Positions 9,027 through 18,577 of a stretch of DNA of 64,000 bases are shown here, piece after piece. Position numbers and translations under genes: made by a program. Numbering within the stretch: position 1 is the first letter of the stretch; each line of letters starts with the position of its first letter. The notes beneath the pieces were generated by a model that had not been told where the DNA came from, ran no database searches, and saw only the letters and a list, made by a program, of their open reading frames with translations. The stretch comes from Sphingobacterium sp. BN32 (lineage in GTDB: Bacteria; Bacteroidota; Bacteroidia; Sphingobacteriales; Sphingobacteriaceae). The DNA is taken from positions 3,472,001 through 3,536,000 of the forward strand of contig NZ_CP129963.1 in NCBI RefSeq assembly GCF_030503615.1, given 5' to 3'.

Positions 9027-9869
9027 TTATTTATATGCTTCCAATACTTCTTCTATTGGAGAAATTTGTTCCAATGCTTGCGCATGAGCCGACTTAAACG
9101 AGTCGCTTAACTGCTCACGATTGCTCGCCAAAGATTGAAGCAAGATTGATTTCTTGGTCTCATCCACTTCCTGCTCATAAGATTCCATCAGGATATCCAA
9201 TGCGCGTGACGGCAGATGCTCTTTTGCTAGGATCCATAACATTGGATGGATCTCGCGCATAGCAGAGTGTCGCTCATAGATATAGTCGACAATGGAGTCT
9301 GCTAAGGATTCGTTGTTTCTTTCAAATAATCCGTAGATATTCAAAATCTTCTTTCCGGTGAAGAATGCTTTCAGCACCAATTGATTCCAGGATTCTTCAT
9401 CCAGGTATAAAAAGGGAAACATGTTATGCTCGATAACTGCTTCTTGAACAGTTCCGATATTGTTGCGGATTCCTTCCTTACATCTTTCTATCCAGCTTTC
9501 CGGATGGTCGAGCAGCGGAAGTGCCGCGTAAAGTGCTTCAAGTTCATGCATATCAGCGAACTCGAATAATCTATTGATAAATTGTTGATAGTTAGCCTCA
9601 TCATCCGAAATCTGCCCAAGCAACCATACTCGAGCAAGCTTCAAAACACTCCAGTTGACTATCAACAACTTACCGGTATCTTCTGCAGGAATACTAATTA
9701 AGGATTCGCGGGTATGAAAGGATAAACGCCTGTTCAGCGTAGAAAAAATACGAACAAAGTGCTTCTTGTAATCTTCTTGAATTTGTTGGGTGCTCAGCTC
9801 TAAATATGCCTTCTCTTCATTGGAAAGCACTTGAAATAGTCTTTCAGTTACTTTGTCGGTAGTTTTCAT
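9027..9869 (-). CDS. eboA: EboA domain-containing protein
   Basis: The 280-residue, mostly alpha-helical protein has no membrane segment or signal peptide. I identify it by its pattern (FHTRESLISIPAEDTGK, then TVQEAVIEHNMFPFLYLDEESWNQLVLKAFF, the last shortened here in concept to its helical repeats) and by its position as first gene of the eboA-F order. The central EAVIEHNMFPF and WNQLVLKAFF helices resemble EboA proteins. It has no recognised enzymatic motif; a scaffold or partner role is possible. It starts 47 bp downstream of the DUF1080 lipoprotein gene, with no obvious terminator or promoter in that gap, so it may be co-transcribed with the sugar-oxidation genes upstream. Confidence 0.82.
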   Translation of the reverse strand: MKTTDKVTERLFQVLSNEEKAYLELSTQQIQEDYKKHFVRIFSTLNRRLSFHTRESLISIPAEDTGKLLIVNWSVLKLARVWLLGQISDDEANYQQFINRLFEFADMHELEALYAALPLLDHPESWIERCKEGIRNNIGTVQEAVIEHNMFPFLYLDEESWNQLVLKAFFTGKKILNIYGLFERNNESLADSIVDYIYERHSAMREIHPMLWILAKEHLPSRALDILMESYEQEVDETKKSILLQSLASNREQLSDSFKSAHAQALEQISPIEEVLEAYK

Positions 9870-9916
9870 TGCTTAGGTTTATTCAATATTAGCAATTCCG
9901 CACATCAAATCCAAAC

Positions 9917-10717
9917 CTACTTCAGGATTTTGATCTGCATATCCTTATACTCGATTTTCATTGGTGGCCCCACATGAACTTGGACTCCAATCAAACCTTT
10001 ATCATTTTTATTTTTCGAGTCATTGTCAATGACTTCACTCATCAATTTACCATTTACGAAATGAGAAAGCTTGTTTCCTTCTGCAACAATTTCGATATCA
10101 TTCCAATCTTCCGATTTTATCGCATTCTTTAGCGTCTCTAAATTATCGATCGTGTCCAAGACTCTTCTGTTCGTCCAAGCATTGCCTTTCGCTTCGGCAA
10201 CAAGACCTTCCTCGATCTCGCGAATCTCCGTGCGCTCGCCACGATAAGCTAAGGTCGTACGCTTGCGCTCTTCGTAGTTCTGTCCCGTATAGTTCTTTTT
10301 GCCATCGATGTCCGCCTGATAACCTTTCAAGGCATAAGGAAGTTCCGTGAAACGCTCGCTGCGGTAGTTTATCCCGCTATTCCCCTTATCCGAAATCTTA
10401 AACTTCGCACGTAATACAAAATCCCCGGGCTCGCCTCCCTTCCAAATCAGGAAGGTATTGTTCTTTAGCTTTGCACCAGGTTTTATCTCGCCAGTTAACA
10501 CTCCGTCTTTCATCGACCAGATCGCGGAGTCGCCCTCCCAGCCGCTCAGGCTATTTTGATCAAGCATGGAAACAAAGCCCTGCTCATTATACTCTTGCGC
10601 CGTGCTGTCCTGCACTGCTTCTGCTTTTTTCACGCTTGTATTGCCATTGCAGGCTGTAGCAAGCAGCAGTGCGCTTAGGCACAAGCTGCTATAGGCTAGG
10701 TTTTTTAATTTTCTCAT
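9917..10717 (-). CDS. DUF1080 (3-keto-disaccharide hydrolase-like) lipoprotein
   Basis: The 266-residue protein has a lipoprotein signal, with a hydrophobic stretch ending LLLATAC and lipidated Cys23, so it is periplasmic or outer-membrane anchored. The mature part is a jelly-roll of the DUF1080 family: LSGWEGDSAIWSMKDGVLTG near the N terminus, then GNSGINYRSERF, GYQADI, WNDIEIVAEGNKLSHFVNG and GLIGVQVHVGPPMKIEY. DUF1080 proteins include 3-keto-glycoside-cleaving enzymes that act after a Gfo/Idh oxidoreductase has oxidized the C3 hydroxyl. The Gfo/Idh gene 24 bp upstream fits this pairing. The exact glycoside is not visible. Confidence 0.88.
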   Translation of the reverse strand: MRKLKNLAYSSLCLSALLLATACNGNTSVKKAEAVQDSTAQEYNEQGFVSMLDQNSLSGWEGDSAIWSMKDGVLTGEIKPGAKLKNNTFLIWKGGEPGDFVLRAKFKISDKGNSGINYRSERFTELPYALKGYQADIDGKKNYTGQNYEERKRTTLAYRGERTEIREIEEGLVAEAKGNAWTNRRVLDTIDNLETLKNAIKSEDWNDIEIVAEGNKLSHFVNGKLMSEVIDNDSKNKNDKGLIGVQVHVGPPMKIEYKDMQIKILK

Positions 10718-10741
10718 CGTTTATCTTAATCGATCGATTTC

Positions 10742-11902
10742 TTATTTATTGTTCCACTCCACGTCGGTTTCTTCCCAACGTCTGTTTTTTGCCGAGGAAA
10801 TAACCGCTTCACAAACCTTCTGTGTTTCATAAGCATCACGGAACGTTGGGTGGCATTCCTCCCCTTTTTCTACGCTCTCTAAAAAGTCCGCAACTTGGTG
10901 AATGAACGAATGCTCATAGCCTACCGATAATCCCGGTACCCACCACTTGCTCATATAAGGTTGATCGCCATCCGTCACGTGAATAGAACGCCAGCCTCTC
11001 ACTGTAGAGTCGTCAGAATTATCGAAGAACTCTAGGCGATTCAGGTCGTGTAAATCCCAACGTAGAGATCCTTTTTCTCCGTTTATTTCAAAAGTGAACA
11101 AAGCCTTATGTCCTCTTGCGTATCGCGTAGACTCGAAAAGACCTAAGGAACCGTTATCAAAATGACAGTGGAAAATACAAGCATCATCGATCTTCACATC
11201 TTCCATCTTGCCTGTTTCTTCATGCATGCGCTGCTTAACGAAGATCTCAGTTACCGACGATACATCTTTGATACCGCCATTCAACCACATCGCTAAGTCA
11301 ATACAATGCGCTAATAAATCGCCTGTTACGCCAGACCCTGCAGCCTCTGCGTCCATACGCCAAAAAGCACGGCCTCCTTGCGGCAGGCTCTCATTGATTG
11401 TCCAGTCTTGCAGGAAGTTCGTGCGGTAGTGGAAAATCTTACCCAATTTACCCGAGTCAACAATCTGTTTTGCCAAGGTCACCGCAGGTAATCGACGGTA
11501 ATTATACCATACGGTGTTTTTTACAGCTGCCGATTCCACCGCATCTACCATTTGCTTTCCTTCTTCCAGTGTTCTGGACAAAGGCTTCTCGCAAAGAACC
11601 ATCTTGCCCGCTTTTGCCGCAGCAACAGCAATCTCGAAGTGCATATTATTTGGTGTACAAATGTCTACCGCATCGATATCGTCACGCTCGATCAGCTTGC
11701 GCCAATCCGTCTCGTACGACTCATAACCCCACTGCTCCGCAAATGCTTTCACCTTGTCTTCACTGCGCGAACAAACCGCCTTTAAAACCGGTGTATATCC
11801 TAACTCAGGAAAGAAATTAGGTATGCGTTTATATCCATTGGAGTGGGTTCTTCCCATGAAACCACAGCCTATTAATCCAATTCTTAATTCTTTCTTACTC
11901 AT
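10742..11902 (-). CDS. Gfo/Idh/MocA-family sugar oxidoreductase
   Basis: The 386-residue NAD(P)-dependent dehydrogenase has a Rossmann motif GCGFMG at 12-17 and the family EKP signature [12 protein letters not shown] with Lys106. The C-terminal substrate domain contains [12 protein letters not shown], in which the His-Asp pair is typical. It has no signal peptide, so it is predicted to be cytoplasmic. Members oxidize or reduce sugar or cyclitol hydroxyls, such as myo-inositol, glucose and glycosides at C3. Adjacent DUF1080, TIM-barrel and DUF4432 genes suggest a keto-sugar pathway. The gene is 23 bp after the TIM-barrel gene in a tight minus-strand array. Confidence 0.9.
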   Translation of the reverse strand: MSKKELRIGLIGCGFMGRTHSNGYKRIPNFFPELGYTPVLKAVCSRSEDKVKAFAEQWGYESYETDWRKLIERDDIDAVDICTPNNMHFEIAVAAAKAGKMVLCEKPLSRTLEEGKQMVDAVESAAVKNTVWYNYRRLPAVTLAKQIVDSGKLGKIFHYRTNFLQDWTINESLPQGGRAFWRMDAEAAGSGVTGDLLAHCIDLAMWLNGGIKDVSSVTEIFVKQRMHEETGKMEDVKIDDACIFHCHFDNGSLGLFESTRYARGHKALFTFEINGEKGSLRWDLHDLNRLEFFDNSDDSTVRGWRSIHVTDGDQPYMSKWWVPGLSVGYEHSFIHQVADFLESVEKGEECHPTFRDAYETQKVCEAVISSAKNRRWEETDVEWNNK

Positions 11903-11925
11903 AATACTTCTCGATTTACTGTTGA

Positions 11926-12963
11926 TTATTCAGACCAACCATGTTGATCACGTACTTTGATTAGCGTCTCTAGAATAGAGTTCCAAGTTTCTTGCTTATG
12001 CATCACCTCATTCGGGAACATACAGCCGTCCCAACAAATATGATTGAATGCTTTCGTCAAATTACCCTGATCGTCGCGCAACCAATAACCAGCGTCCTTT
12101 ACGATATCTAATCGTCCGTTCGGATCCGTCGGCAAACAGTGGCGACCAGTCTTATCATGCGAACCTGAACCGAATACCGTTCCGTCGTTCTGGGCTACAT
12201 GGAAATCGATCGTCCAAGGACGCAATTTCGAGGTCAGGAATTGTAAGCCACGCTCTAGTTCTGCCCTATCGCTCCACTCAAAATCGGCCTTCAAGATTCT
12301 ATCTTCCGGCGCATTATAGCCCAATAGGTATAGAAATGTATGCGACATATCTGCCTGGAAACCGATATTATCGCGATCCACCATCTCTAACGTTTCCAAC
12401 ATGGTTCTCCAACTTTGCATCCCGCCCCAGCAGATCTCGCCCTCGGCAGCAAGGCGCTCCCCGTATTCGGCAGCAACATCGCATGCTCTACGGAAAGTTT
12501 CCGCAATAAGCTTCGTGTTCTCTAAAGGATTTTTCGCCCAATCTTCAACACCCGAAGCGGAGTCAATGCGAATAACATTGTTGGTGCGAATTCCCTGCTT
12601 GCGCAATTTATAACCAAATTCTGCAGCGCGTTTTACAACATCTACAAAACGGTCGCGGTCTTCTTGTGAGCCCATTGCAGAACCACCATCCGGTGGCCAG
12701 ATTGGCGCCACTAGAGTTCCAATATCTAACCCATAGCCGCCGATTTTATCGACAACCCAGGAAATATGATCATCCGAAGTATCTAATCTTACGTGCGGAT
12801 CGAACAGACCTAAGTCTACCCCATCAAACTTAACCCCATTTACATTCGCAGCAGCGGTCTTTTCAAGTAATTCATCTAATGAAATAATCGGCTCATGATC
12901 GCCTTTACCCACGATCCCCGGCCATGTCGCATTATGTAATTTTGGAAAATTGTTCTTGCTCAT
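11926..12963 (-). CDS. sugar phosphate isomerase/epimerase (TIM barrel)
   Basis: The 345-residue AP-endonuclease-2/xylose-isomerase-like TIM-barrel protein has strand-end acidic and His residues that fit a divalent-metal site: [40 protein letters not shown], and [11 protein letters not shown] followed by [18 protein letters not shown]. Relatives include hydroxypyruvate isomerases, IolE/IolI-type inosose dehydratases and 3-keto-sugar epimerases or dehydratases. The substrate is unknown, but the neighbours (Gfo/Idh oxidoreductase on one side, a cupin isomerase-like protein on the other) suggest action on a keto sugar. It is cytoplasmic by lack of a signal. Confidence 0.85.
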   Translation of the reverse strand: MSKNNFPKLHNATWPGIVGKGDHEPIISLDELLEKTAAANVNGVKFDGVDLGLFDPHVRLDTSDDHISWVVDKIGGYGLDIGTLVAPIWPPDGGSAMGSQEDRDRFVDVVKRAAEFGYKLRKQGIRTNNVIRIDSASGVEDWAKNPLENTKLIAETFRRACDVAAEYGERLAAEGEICWGGMQSWRTMLETLEMVDRDNIGFQADMSHTFLYLLGYNAPEDRILKADFEWSDRAELERGLQFLTSKLRPWTIDFHVAQNDGTVFGSGSHDKTGRHCLPTDPNGRLDIVKDAGYWLRDDQGNLTKAFNHICWDGCMFPNEVMHKQETWNSILETLIKVRDQHGWSE

Positions 12964-12988
12964 AACATATGTTTTTAAGGTCTATTAC

Positions 12989-14200
12989 TTATTTCTTGAT
13001 GACTAAGTCCGGATTGTTAGGACCAAAGTGCTTCAACATCACAATAGGATCTACTTTCGAGTGGTTCTCTATCCAAACGCCATTAACCGCTGCTTCTTCA
13101 GACACAAAATACTCATCGTAAGTAAGCTGTCCATAACGGATCAGCGAAGGTGTTTCAATCGGCCAATCGTTCAATTTACCATAGCCCTGCATCATGATCA
13201 AGCCATAAGCAGCAGCATCTTTGATCAATACTTTTTGCCCCGGAAAAACAGTCAATTCCTTCGCCGAGAAAGCTTCCGATTTATAGCATATCCATTTCTC
13301 ACTATAGCCCTCGGCTTCCATTTCTGCCTCATCCTTTACCGGAATCGGTGCCATGAAGCGGTTCTGCATCATATTAGGATCCACGTTCAAATCCCAATCA
13401 ATAATATCCATTAAACCATCGTAATTGCCGCGTTGATCTTCAGGAAGTCCTTTCCACAACAGCTCCTCGTCGATAATCGCCTCATTGACTAATGACTGAT
13501 ACATCGCAAATACATCGGATGCCTTTTGTGGCTCGTAAGTACACATACTGCCCGGCGCATGCAATAGCCCCGGAGGAACGTCCCAACCAGTACCCGGCTC
13601 CAGGCGATAAGCCTGCGAATAATTGGTTATTTTATTATCTCCTTTAGAGAAATTCTCTAAACATTCTTTAATTGTTTCCTTCGACGTGCCTGGCGCGATA
13701 CCCATAAAAGTATATGGAAAATCACCGCCATGATTGTTCAGCTGCGGCGGAAAGTAATAAGCCTCAGGCTTGCCCGCCTGACCGATTAATGCCGCTTTCT
13801 CGTCGTTATGGTGAATGTGATGAGGCAATGGGCCCATATTATCGAAAAACTTCGAATACATCGGCCAGCTTTGATACTCATCCCATAGTCGGTTGCCAAT
13901 TAAGCGCCCCTTTAATTCGTTTACAAAATCCGACAACAAGATTTGCTCCGTCTTGCCATCTTCCTCATATACTACAAAACTTAAGCCTTCGAATTCCCCC
14001 GTCAACGGGCCGTTCTTCGCTGGCGTTGTAGATGAAAACCAACGTTCATCGATCCCTCCACGCTCGCCCCCTAGCACATAATAATCATCAGGATGAAGTT
14101 TAATGCGACGACCAGGTACACAAAATGATCTCGGCACCCAGTTTGGTGCTAACCTTAATACTCCTTTTCCTTGCTCAAAAGCCTTTTCAATATTTGCCAT
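12989..14200 (-). CDS. cupin protein resembling type I phosphomannose isomerase
   Basis: The 403-residue protein has a metal-binding cupin core: LPHHIHHNDEKAALIG at about 135-150 (an H-x-H with later Glu/Lys), GKPEAYYFPPQL (as in KxE..Y of phosphomannose isomerases) and PPGLLHAPGSMC supplying another His. The layout recalls class I mannose-6-phosphate isomerase, but the N- and C-terminal parts do not match well enough to claim that activity. No signal peptide is seen. It lies in the sugar-oxidation array between the TIM-barrel and DUF4432 genes. I infer an isomerase or epimerase on an unusual sugar; a non-catalytic metal-sugar binding role is also possible. Confidence 0.72.
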   Translation of the reverse strand: MANIEKAFEQGKGVLRLAPNWVPRSFCVPGRRIKLHPDDYYVLGGERGGIDERWFSSTTPAKNGPLTGEFEGLSFVVYEEDGKTEQILLSDFVNELKGRLIGNRLWDEYQSWPMYSKFFDNMGPLPHHIHHNDEKAALIGQAGKPEAYYFPPQLNNHGGDFPYTFMGIAPGTSKETIKECLENFSKGDNKITNYSQAYRLEPGTGWDVPPGLLHAPGSMCTYEPQKASDVFAMYQSLVNEAIIDEELLWKGLPEDQRGNYDGLMDIIDWDLNVDPNMMQNRFMAPIPVKDEAEMEAEGYSEKWICYKSEAFSAKELTVFPGQKVLIKDAAAYGLIMMQGYGKLNDWPIETPSLIRYGQLTYDEYFVSEEAAVNGVWIENHSKVDPIVMLKHFGPNNPDLVIKK

Positions 14201-14220
14201 TGGATTTATGTTTATGTTGA

Positions 14221-15285
14221 TTAATTCTTGTTTATAATTTCCTGGATTCCTGCAGCGGTATCCGATAAATGAATGCTTAGTTCGTAGGTCCGTTTTTCTC
14301 GCGGCTTCAGCATAATCAGCTCCTTGCGCTCGCGCAACTTCTGCTGACCAAGCGGAGGATTGGTTCCCGGTTCTAAGCCTGTGACATACTCACCTTTGCC
14401 CCAATGCTGCCAATTGGTAAGCCAAGGCAATTGTCGCTTATCGAACGACAAGCCTAGCGCTAAACCTAGATTTTCATTATAGATAGCACAATGGCTCATA
14501 TGCTGCTCGTCGGCAGCGATATCGATAAAAGCAGCCTCTTCTCCGCTTCCTTTATGATCATCACGAGGAGCCTGGCATACTTTAAACGCCTGTCCTTCTT
14601 TAAATATTTTATTAGCTTCGCCTTGCTCTCTAGCGGTCCAAGCACCTTCCCACAACAAGGCAGTACCCTCATCAATTAAAGGCCACCCAAAATTGAAATG
14701 ATATAAAATCATATGAGGGGTATCCAAATTGCCGACATTAATAATCTCATCAACGATGTGTAATGTAGGCTCGCCTAGGGTACAACGGATGGTGCGTTTC
14801 AGTTCGATGTTGGTACCTAGGGGGTGGCCTTGTTTAATAATTCCTGTAATAAACATTTCCCGATCCCCACTGATCAAGTCTGGTTGTTTTATCTGTATAA
14901 TCTCTGCCGGTATATTACTGATTTGATCGTGCAAACCACGGCGGCCGAATTCATCTTCCTCCGGACCACCGACATGCGTCAAGCCACAGGTAACCAATAA
15001 ACCACCGCCAAAGGTCCGCAACCAATCCACCCCACGATCCGAAAGCGGCTGCGGCGGTGTTACGCCTAATCGGCTGATCCAACTCAAATTGTACTGGTTG
15101 AAACTCGCATCCGCAATGTCCATAGCACGGTCCAACAGCACCTTGAACCGCAGTCCGGCACCCGTGTTGATCCAAGCTATGCGAGAGCCGCGACCCAATC
15201 CATTATCTAAAACAGAGGTTTCAATACCGCCTACTTGTGCCGTATGCGATACTTTGTCTAACCAATCTTTTTTTGAGTAGTCCAC
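14221..15285 (-). CDS. DUF4432 aldose 1-epimerase-like protein
   Basis: The 354-residue beta-sandwich protein belongs to the galactose-mutarotase-like superfamily. Indicative stretches are RFKVLLDRAMDIADASF, WLRTFGGGLLVTCGLTHVG, RRGLHDQISN, YHFNFGWPLIDEGT and a GLEPGTNPP segment near the C terminus, in which the Glu is typical of the mutarotase base. It has no signal peptide. The likely role is anomer conversion or binding of a free sugar or keto sugar for the adjacent enzymes. It is separated by only 11 bp from the cytochrome gene upstream and by 20 bp from the cupin gene downstream. Confidence 0.82.
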   Translation of the reverse strand: MDYSKKDWLDKVSHTAQVGGIETSVLDNGLGRGSRIAWINTGAGLRFKVLLDRAMDIADASFNQYNLSWISRLGVTPPQPLSDRGVDWLRTFGGGLLVTCGLTHVGGPEEDEFGRRGLHDQISNIPAEIIQIKQPDLISGDREMFITGIIKQGHPLGTNIELKRTIRCTLGEPTLHIVDEIINVGNLDTPHMILYHFNFGWPLIDEGTALLWEGAWTAREQGEANKIFKEGQAFKVCQAPRDDHKGSGEEAAFIDIAADEQHMSHCAIYNENLGLALGLSFDKRQLPWLTNWQHWGKGEYVTGLEPGTNPPLGQQKLRERKELIMLKPREKRTYELSIHLSDTAAGIQEIINKN

Positions 15286-15296
15286 GAGCTTATCTT

Positions 15297-17975
15297 TTAT
15301 TTCTTCTTATATATTTCTGCATTCTCATTTCCACCAGACATCAGGTAGGCCATGATATCCTTGACCTCGTCGGGACTCATCGTATTCAATGTTCCCGGAG
15401 GCATAATCGATACTTCGGAACGTTTGATATCCTGAACATCTTTCTTAGCCAATTCTTTGGTTACATGCGGAGCGTAAGGGTTTTGAGAAATAACATAGGC
15501 CTTCTCATTTTCGCTCATTAATCTTCCCAATACGGAAGTACCATCTTTCATGTTGAATACTTTCGATTCATATTGATCGGAGATCACTTCGCTAGGTTCG
15601 ATAATCGCTTGCAACATATCGCGCTTCGAGAAACGAGTGCCCAATTGGGTCAAATCTGGCCCCACTGAACCGCCTTCGCCTTTCATCGTATGGCAAGTAC
15701 CACATTTAACGGCGATATATAATTCCTGACCACGCTTGAAATTGCGAACGCCAGTATTTTCATCGACTACTTTTAAAGCCGAGTCGATTTCCCATTTGCG
15801 GCCCGGTCCTTTTGGCGGAACTACGTTCTCAGCAAGGCGTGTCCCTTTCTGATTCAACAAGGAATCTCCAGACATCTTTCCGTACATCGCCAATTGATCT
15901 TTAGGCACATGTGATAAGGCTTTCTTTCTGGCGTTATCGATAAATCCGATATAAGAGTTACCGCCTTTGTATCCGAATGCTTTGTAGAACCAAGTGAAGT
16001 ATTGCTCGCGCAATTCCGGCGTCCAGCCCGCTTTTGAATCGCTCAGGGCAGTTGCTAAGAAAATTTGTTGTGCCGGTGGAATATTGGCCAACATATTGGC
16101 GATATCCAATCCATATTGCGGGTTACGCAAGATCAGATCCGAAGAGCTCATAAAGTTAGTCTCCGTCGTATCATCCTTCGCATTCGCTAATAGATCCAAA
16201 GACTTTTTCACGGCTGCCTCAGAGTTCAACGCCAACAATAATTTCGATAACTGTCGGTTCAGACTATTGCTCTTCGCCGGATAAAGTGGCTCCAGACTCG
16301 CCGCTAAGGCTTGACCTGCCGCTTCTGTTGGTTTGCCCATACGCGCAATAACGATCTCATATACGCGAGTCAAATTCTCTAACATACGTGGCGTAAGTTT
16401 CGCTACAGGAATCGTCGCTAGCTTCTCCATGATGCGTGGCTGCAAAGAAGCATCTGCCACACGTGCAACGGCAACCATAGCCTCCGTTAAACGAACAACA
16501 TTACGTTCTTGAAATACGAGATTTTCCCAGGAAGAAAGAGGCTGATGCTCTAGTGCAACGCGCGCTGCATAGCGGATATGGCGATCTTCATGACCTAGGT
16601 ATTCCCAAATCTTCTCTGCCGTTCCTGGCGCTGAAGCTTTATGGTATTGCTCGATTTCACGACGTAACTTCACTAACTCTGGAAGTTCTTTTTTCTTCAA
16701 CTCTGTCTTTACCTTATCCTGATCTTTGTAATAAACACGGTATAAATCCGAATCAAGCTTACGTCCTCCCGTCAGGAAGTATAAAGCGCCATCGGGCCCT
16801 ACCACACCATCAGTTAATGGCAGCGGCGAACCGGAGATAAACTCTTCGGCCTTGGCGGTATAAGAAGCCCCTTCGGATTTCAATTCTAGCGCGTAGATAA
16901 TACCAAAACTCCAGTCGAAGGCTAATAAGCTGTTTCTATACTTTTCCGGGAATTTCGCTTGGCTTGGATTGATAAAGTTCGTAGGCGAACCCTGACCAAT
17001 ATTCAATACCGCCGGTAGGTTATCTAAGAAACGGGAGTCCCATTTAGCATCCCCTTTTCTCCAACCGAATTCCGAGCCGCTCGTCACGTGCAGGATACGG
17101 GTAGGGCGATACCAAGGCATTCCAAAATCCCACTCCATATCCGAGTCGTAAGTAAACAACTCCCCTTCATTGTTGAACGCAATATCAAATGGATTACGGA
17201 ATCCCGCAGAAATCAGTTCCCAGTGTTTTCCTTCCGGATCGGTCTTGGCAATCCAGCCCCCCGAATTATGGGAGTCAGAATCATGACCATGCGTATCAAG
17301 AATTAATGGAATGAGGTTATCGACGCTATCATTTGGTTTGATACGGTAGGAATCCATTTTCGGAACCTTCGTAAAGTTTCCAGCAACGATGTAGATTGCT
17401 GAGTCTGGTCCCAACACAATGCTGTGAGGGCCATGTTCACCAGATCCGTCCAGCGCCAAAATCTCGGTAATCTTGTCTAACTTATCATCATTATCCGTAT
17501 CCTGTAATCTATACAATCCGGAACCTTTTTTGAATTCATCGTTCGGATTATGATTGACCATAACATATAAGCTGTTATAAGCCCACAATAACCCCTGAGC
17601 GAAGCCCATGCCTACTTTTTTCTTTGTGGTATCTGCTAGCGGCGGTCCTTCGACAGGAAACTCAATAGGCTCAATCTTTGGCTTTACCGTCGAGTCTGAC
17701 CCTAAAGGCGGCAACTCAACACGGAAGAGTCCACCAAACTGGTCGGAAGTGATCATTCTACCCTTATCATCAAATGTCATCGACACCCATGACCCTTTTT
17801 CATTGTCCGAAGGGCTGTAGATATGCTCTATGGCAAATCCCTCAGGCAAGGTTATTTTCTCTGTTTTCGGGTTGGTATCCACGACTTCTGGCTCCTCTTT
17901 CCCCTTACAAGCCCCCGCTGCGAGCAGCAAAAACATGGAAAACAAATACAATTGTGCTCTATTAGTTTTTATCAT
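15297..17975 (-). CDS. PVC-type sugar dehydrogenase/HEAT/cytochrome c lipoprotein
   Basis: The 892-residue lipoprotein (signal ends LLLAAGAC, Cys23) has three parts. Residues about 40-430 form a beta-propeller like L-sorbosone/PQQ-type dehydrogenases (GLLWAYNSLYVMVNHNP, GEHGPHSIVLGPDSAIY, GFRNPFDIAFNNEGELF, TDGVVGPDGALYFLTGG). Residues about 460-700 are helical HEAT-like repeats. The C-terminal cytochrome c domain has the heme motif C758-GT-C761-H762, GPDLTQLG and a Met axial-ligand candidate in SIMPPGTLNTM. This architecture is known from 'membrane-bound dehydrogenase' proteins with a CxxCH tail. It is likely a periplasmic oxidoreductase feeding electrons to the respiratory chain. It is the first gene of the minus-strand directon that continues into ebo. 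Confidence 0.88.
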   Translation of the reverse strand: MIKTNRAQLYLFSMFLLLAAGACKGKEEPEVVDTNPKTEKITLPEGFAIEHIYSPSDNEKGSWVSMTFDDKGRMITSDQFGGLFRVELPPLGSDSTVKPKIEPIEFPVEGPPLADTTKKKVGMGFAQGLLWAYNSLYVMVNHNPNDEFKKGSGLYRLQDTDNDDKLDKITEILALDGSGEHGPHSIVLGPDSAIYIVAGNFTKVPKMDSYRIKPNDSVDNLIPLILDTHGHDSDSHNSGGWIAKTDPEGKHWELISAGFRNPFDIAFNNEGELFTYDSDMEWDFGMPWYRPTRILHVTSGSEFGWRKGDAKWDSRFLDNLPAVLNIGQGSPTNFINPSQAKFPEKYRNSLLAFDWSFGIIYALELKSEGASYTAKAEEFISGSPLPLTDGVVGPDGALYFLTGGRKLDSDLYRVYYKDQDKVKTELKKKELPELVKLRREIEQYHKASAPGTAEKIWEYLGHEDRHIRYAARVALEHQPLSSWENLVFQERNVVRLTEAMVAVARVADASLQPRIMEKLATIPVAKLTPRMLENLTRVYEIVIARMGKPTEAAGQALAASLEPLYPAKSNSLNRQLSKLLLALNSEAAVKKSLDLLANAKDDTTETNFMSSSDLILRNPQYGLDIANMLANIPPAQQIFLATALSDSKAGWTPELREQYFTWFYKAFGYKGGNSYIGFIDNARKKALSHVPKDQLAMYGKMSGDSLLNQKGTRLAENVVPPKGPGRKWEIDSALKVVDENTGVRNFKRGQELYIAVKCGTCHTMKGEGGSVGPDLTQLGTRFSKRDMLQAIIEPSEVISDQYESKVFNMKDGTSVLGRLMSENEKAYVISQNPYAPHVTKELAKKDVQDIKRSEVSIMPPGTLNTMSPDEVKDIMAYLMSGGNENAEIYKKK

Positions 17976-18106
17976 TGTGGTTTAATATGTTGATTAAGTT
18001 TATAACAGCTTCTGAGGATCAGCAAGAATAACTTTCAAACTTTGCCGTATCCAGTCATTCTACTTGTTGAGGTAGCCTAACTAAAGTTATTAAATTTGTT
18101 TAATTG

Positions 18107-18118
18107 GTTAGCGCTTAC
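18107..18118. promoter_or_regulatory. LacI-type operator-like palindrome
   Basis: GTTAGCGCTTAC is an inverted repeat around a central GCGC with one mismatch, similar in form to LacI-family operators. It lies inside the predicted leader of the cytochrome gene. No LacI regulator is present in the window. A 12-bp palindrome can arise by chance, so confidence is low. Confidence 0.25.
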
Positions 18119-18238
18119 TGCTTTGTAATAAATAGAGTACATAAGTCCCCGAAAATGATGGACAACGGTTTATGTTGGGCGAAAACATGATACGTTATCT
18201 AGCAAATTGTGGAAATCTAGTCTGAAACGCAACTAAAC

Positions 18239-18284
18239 CAAATATATTAAACCACAAGGGATTAGGCATCCTGTGCTATCCTGT
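18239..18284 (-). promoter_or_regulatory. predicted activator site and promoter of the sugar-oxidation/ebo directon
   Basis: On the minus strand, ACAGGAT is repeated with 10-bp period (18284-18278 and 18274-18268). After exactly 21 bp comes TATATTTG (18246-18239), a perfect match to the Bacteroidota -7 consensus TAnnTTTG, followed by GTT. There is no TTTG at -33; the half-site nearest the promoter takes its place, as expected for an activator-dependent promoter. The same arrangement with the same spacing occurs before susC. The predicted transcript start is near 18233, giving a leader of about 255 nt. Confidence 0.65.
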
Positions 18285-18409
18285 CAAAATCAGGACATAG
18301 ATTTCGCCGGCATAATAGCGTGTAGAATGGGGAATTGTTTTATACTACACGTGAAAAGAACGTACTTTTGATAATCTTTGTTTTGTCTTTGGAAAGATCT
18401 TCCTCCTAA

Positions 18410-18499
18410 CTACGTCGACTATAACCCCTTTCAAATCCCTTTCAAACCCAATACAAACCCCTATCATAGCCGCTCCGGAAGGGCTATGATAGGGGTTTG
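18410..18499. repeat. extragenic palindromic element with C-run array, copy 1
   Basis: A perfect 18-bp inverted repeat (18454-18471 with 18482-18499; arm begins CAAACCCCTATCATAGCC) with a 10-nt loop is preceded by four C runs at 18425-28, 18437-39, 18447-49 and 18458-61, spaced 7-8 nt. It begins with CTACGTCGAC. A second copy with the same order of parts lies at 35449-35560. It sits just downstream of the M28 peptidase stop and may act as an operon-end structure. The G-rich minus strand could form a quadruplex. Confidence 0.75.
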
Positions 18500-18577
18500 C
18501 ATTAGTTAAAGAAAGTGTTTACTTGCTTGCAGACTGCCACAAGGGGGCAGCCTAAGTCGTGCAGGATTTATTAAGCC

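Larger units (their letters stand above)
17976..18577. other. 602-bp intergenic region: long leader, promoter, extragenic palindrome
   Basis: No gene is seen here. Reading in the transcribed (minus) direction, it holds the end of the M28 operon with a palindromic element (18410-18499), a predicted operator and -7 promoter element (18239-18284), and a leader of about 255 nt before the cytochrome gene at 17975. A LacI-type half-palindrome (GTTAGCGCTTAC, 18107-18118) lies in that leader. Confidence 0.6.

Noticed and set aside
11398-11820. Plus-strand 140-codon open frame
   Set aside because: It runs antisense to the Gfo/Idh gene, whose motifs and family length are clear; no independent support.
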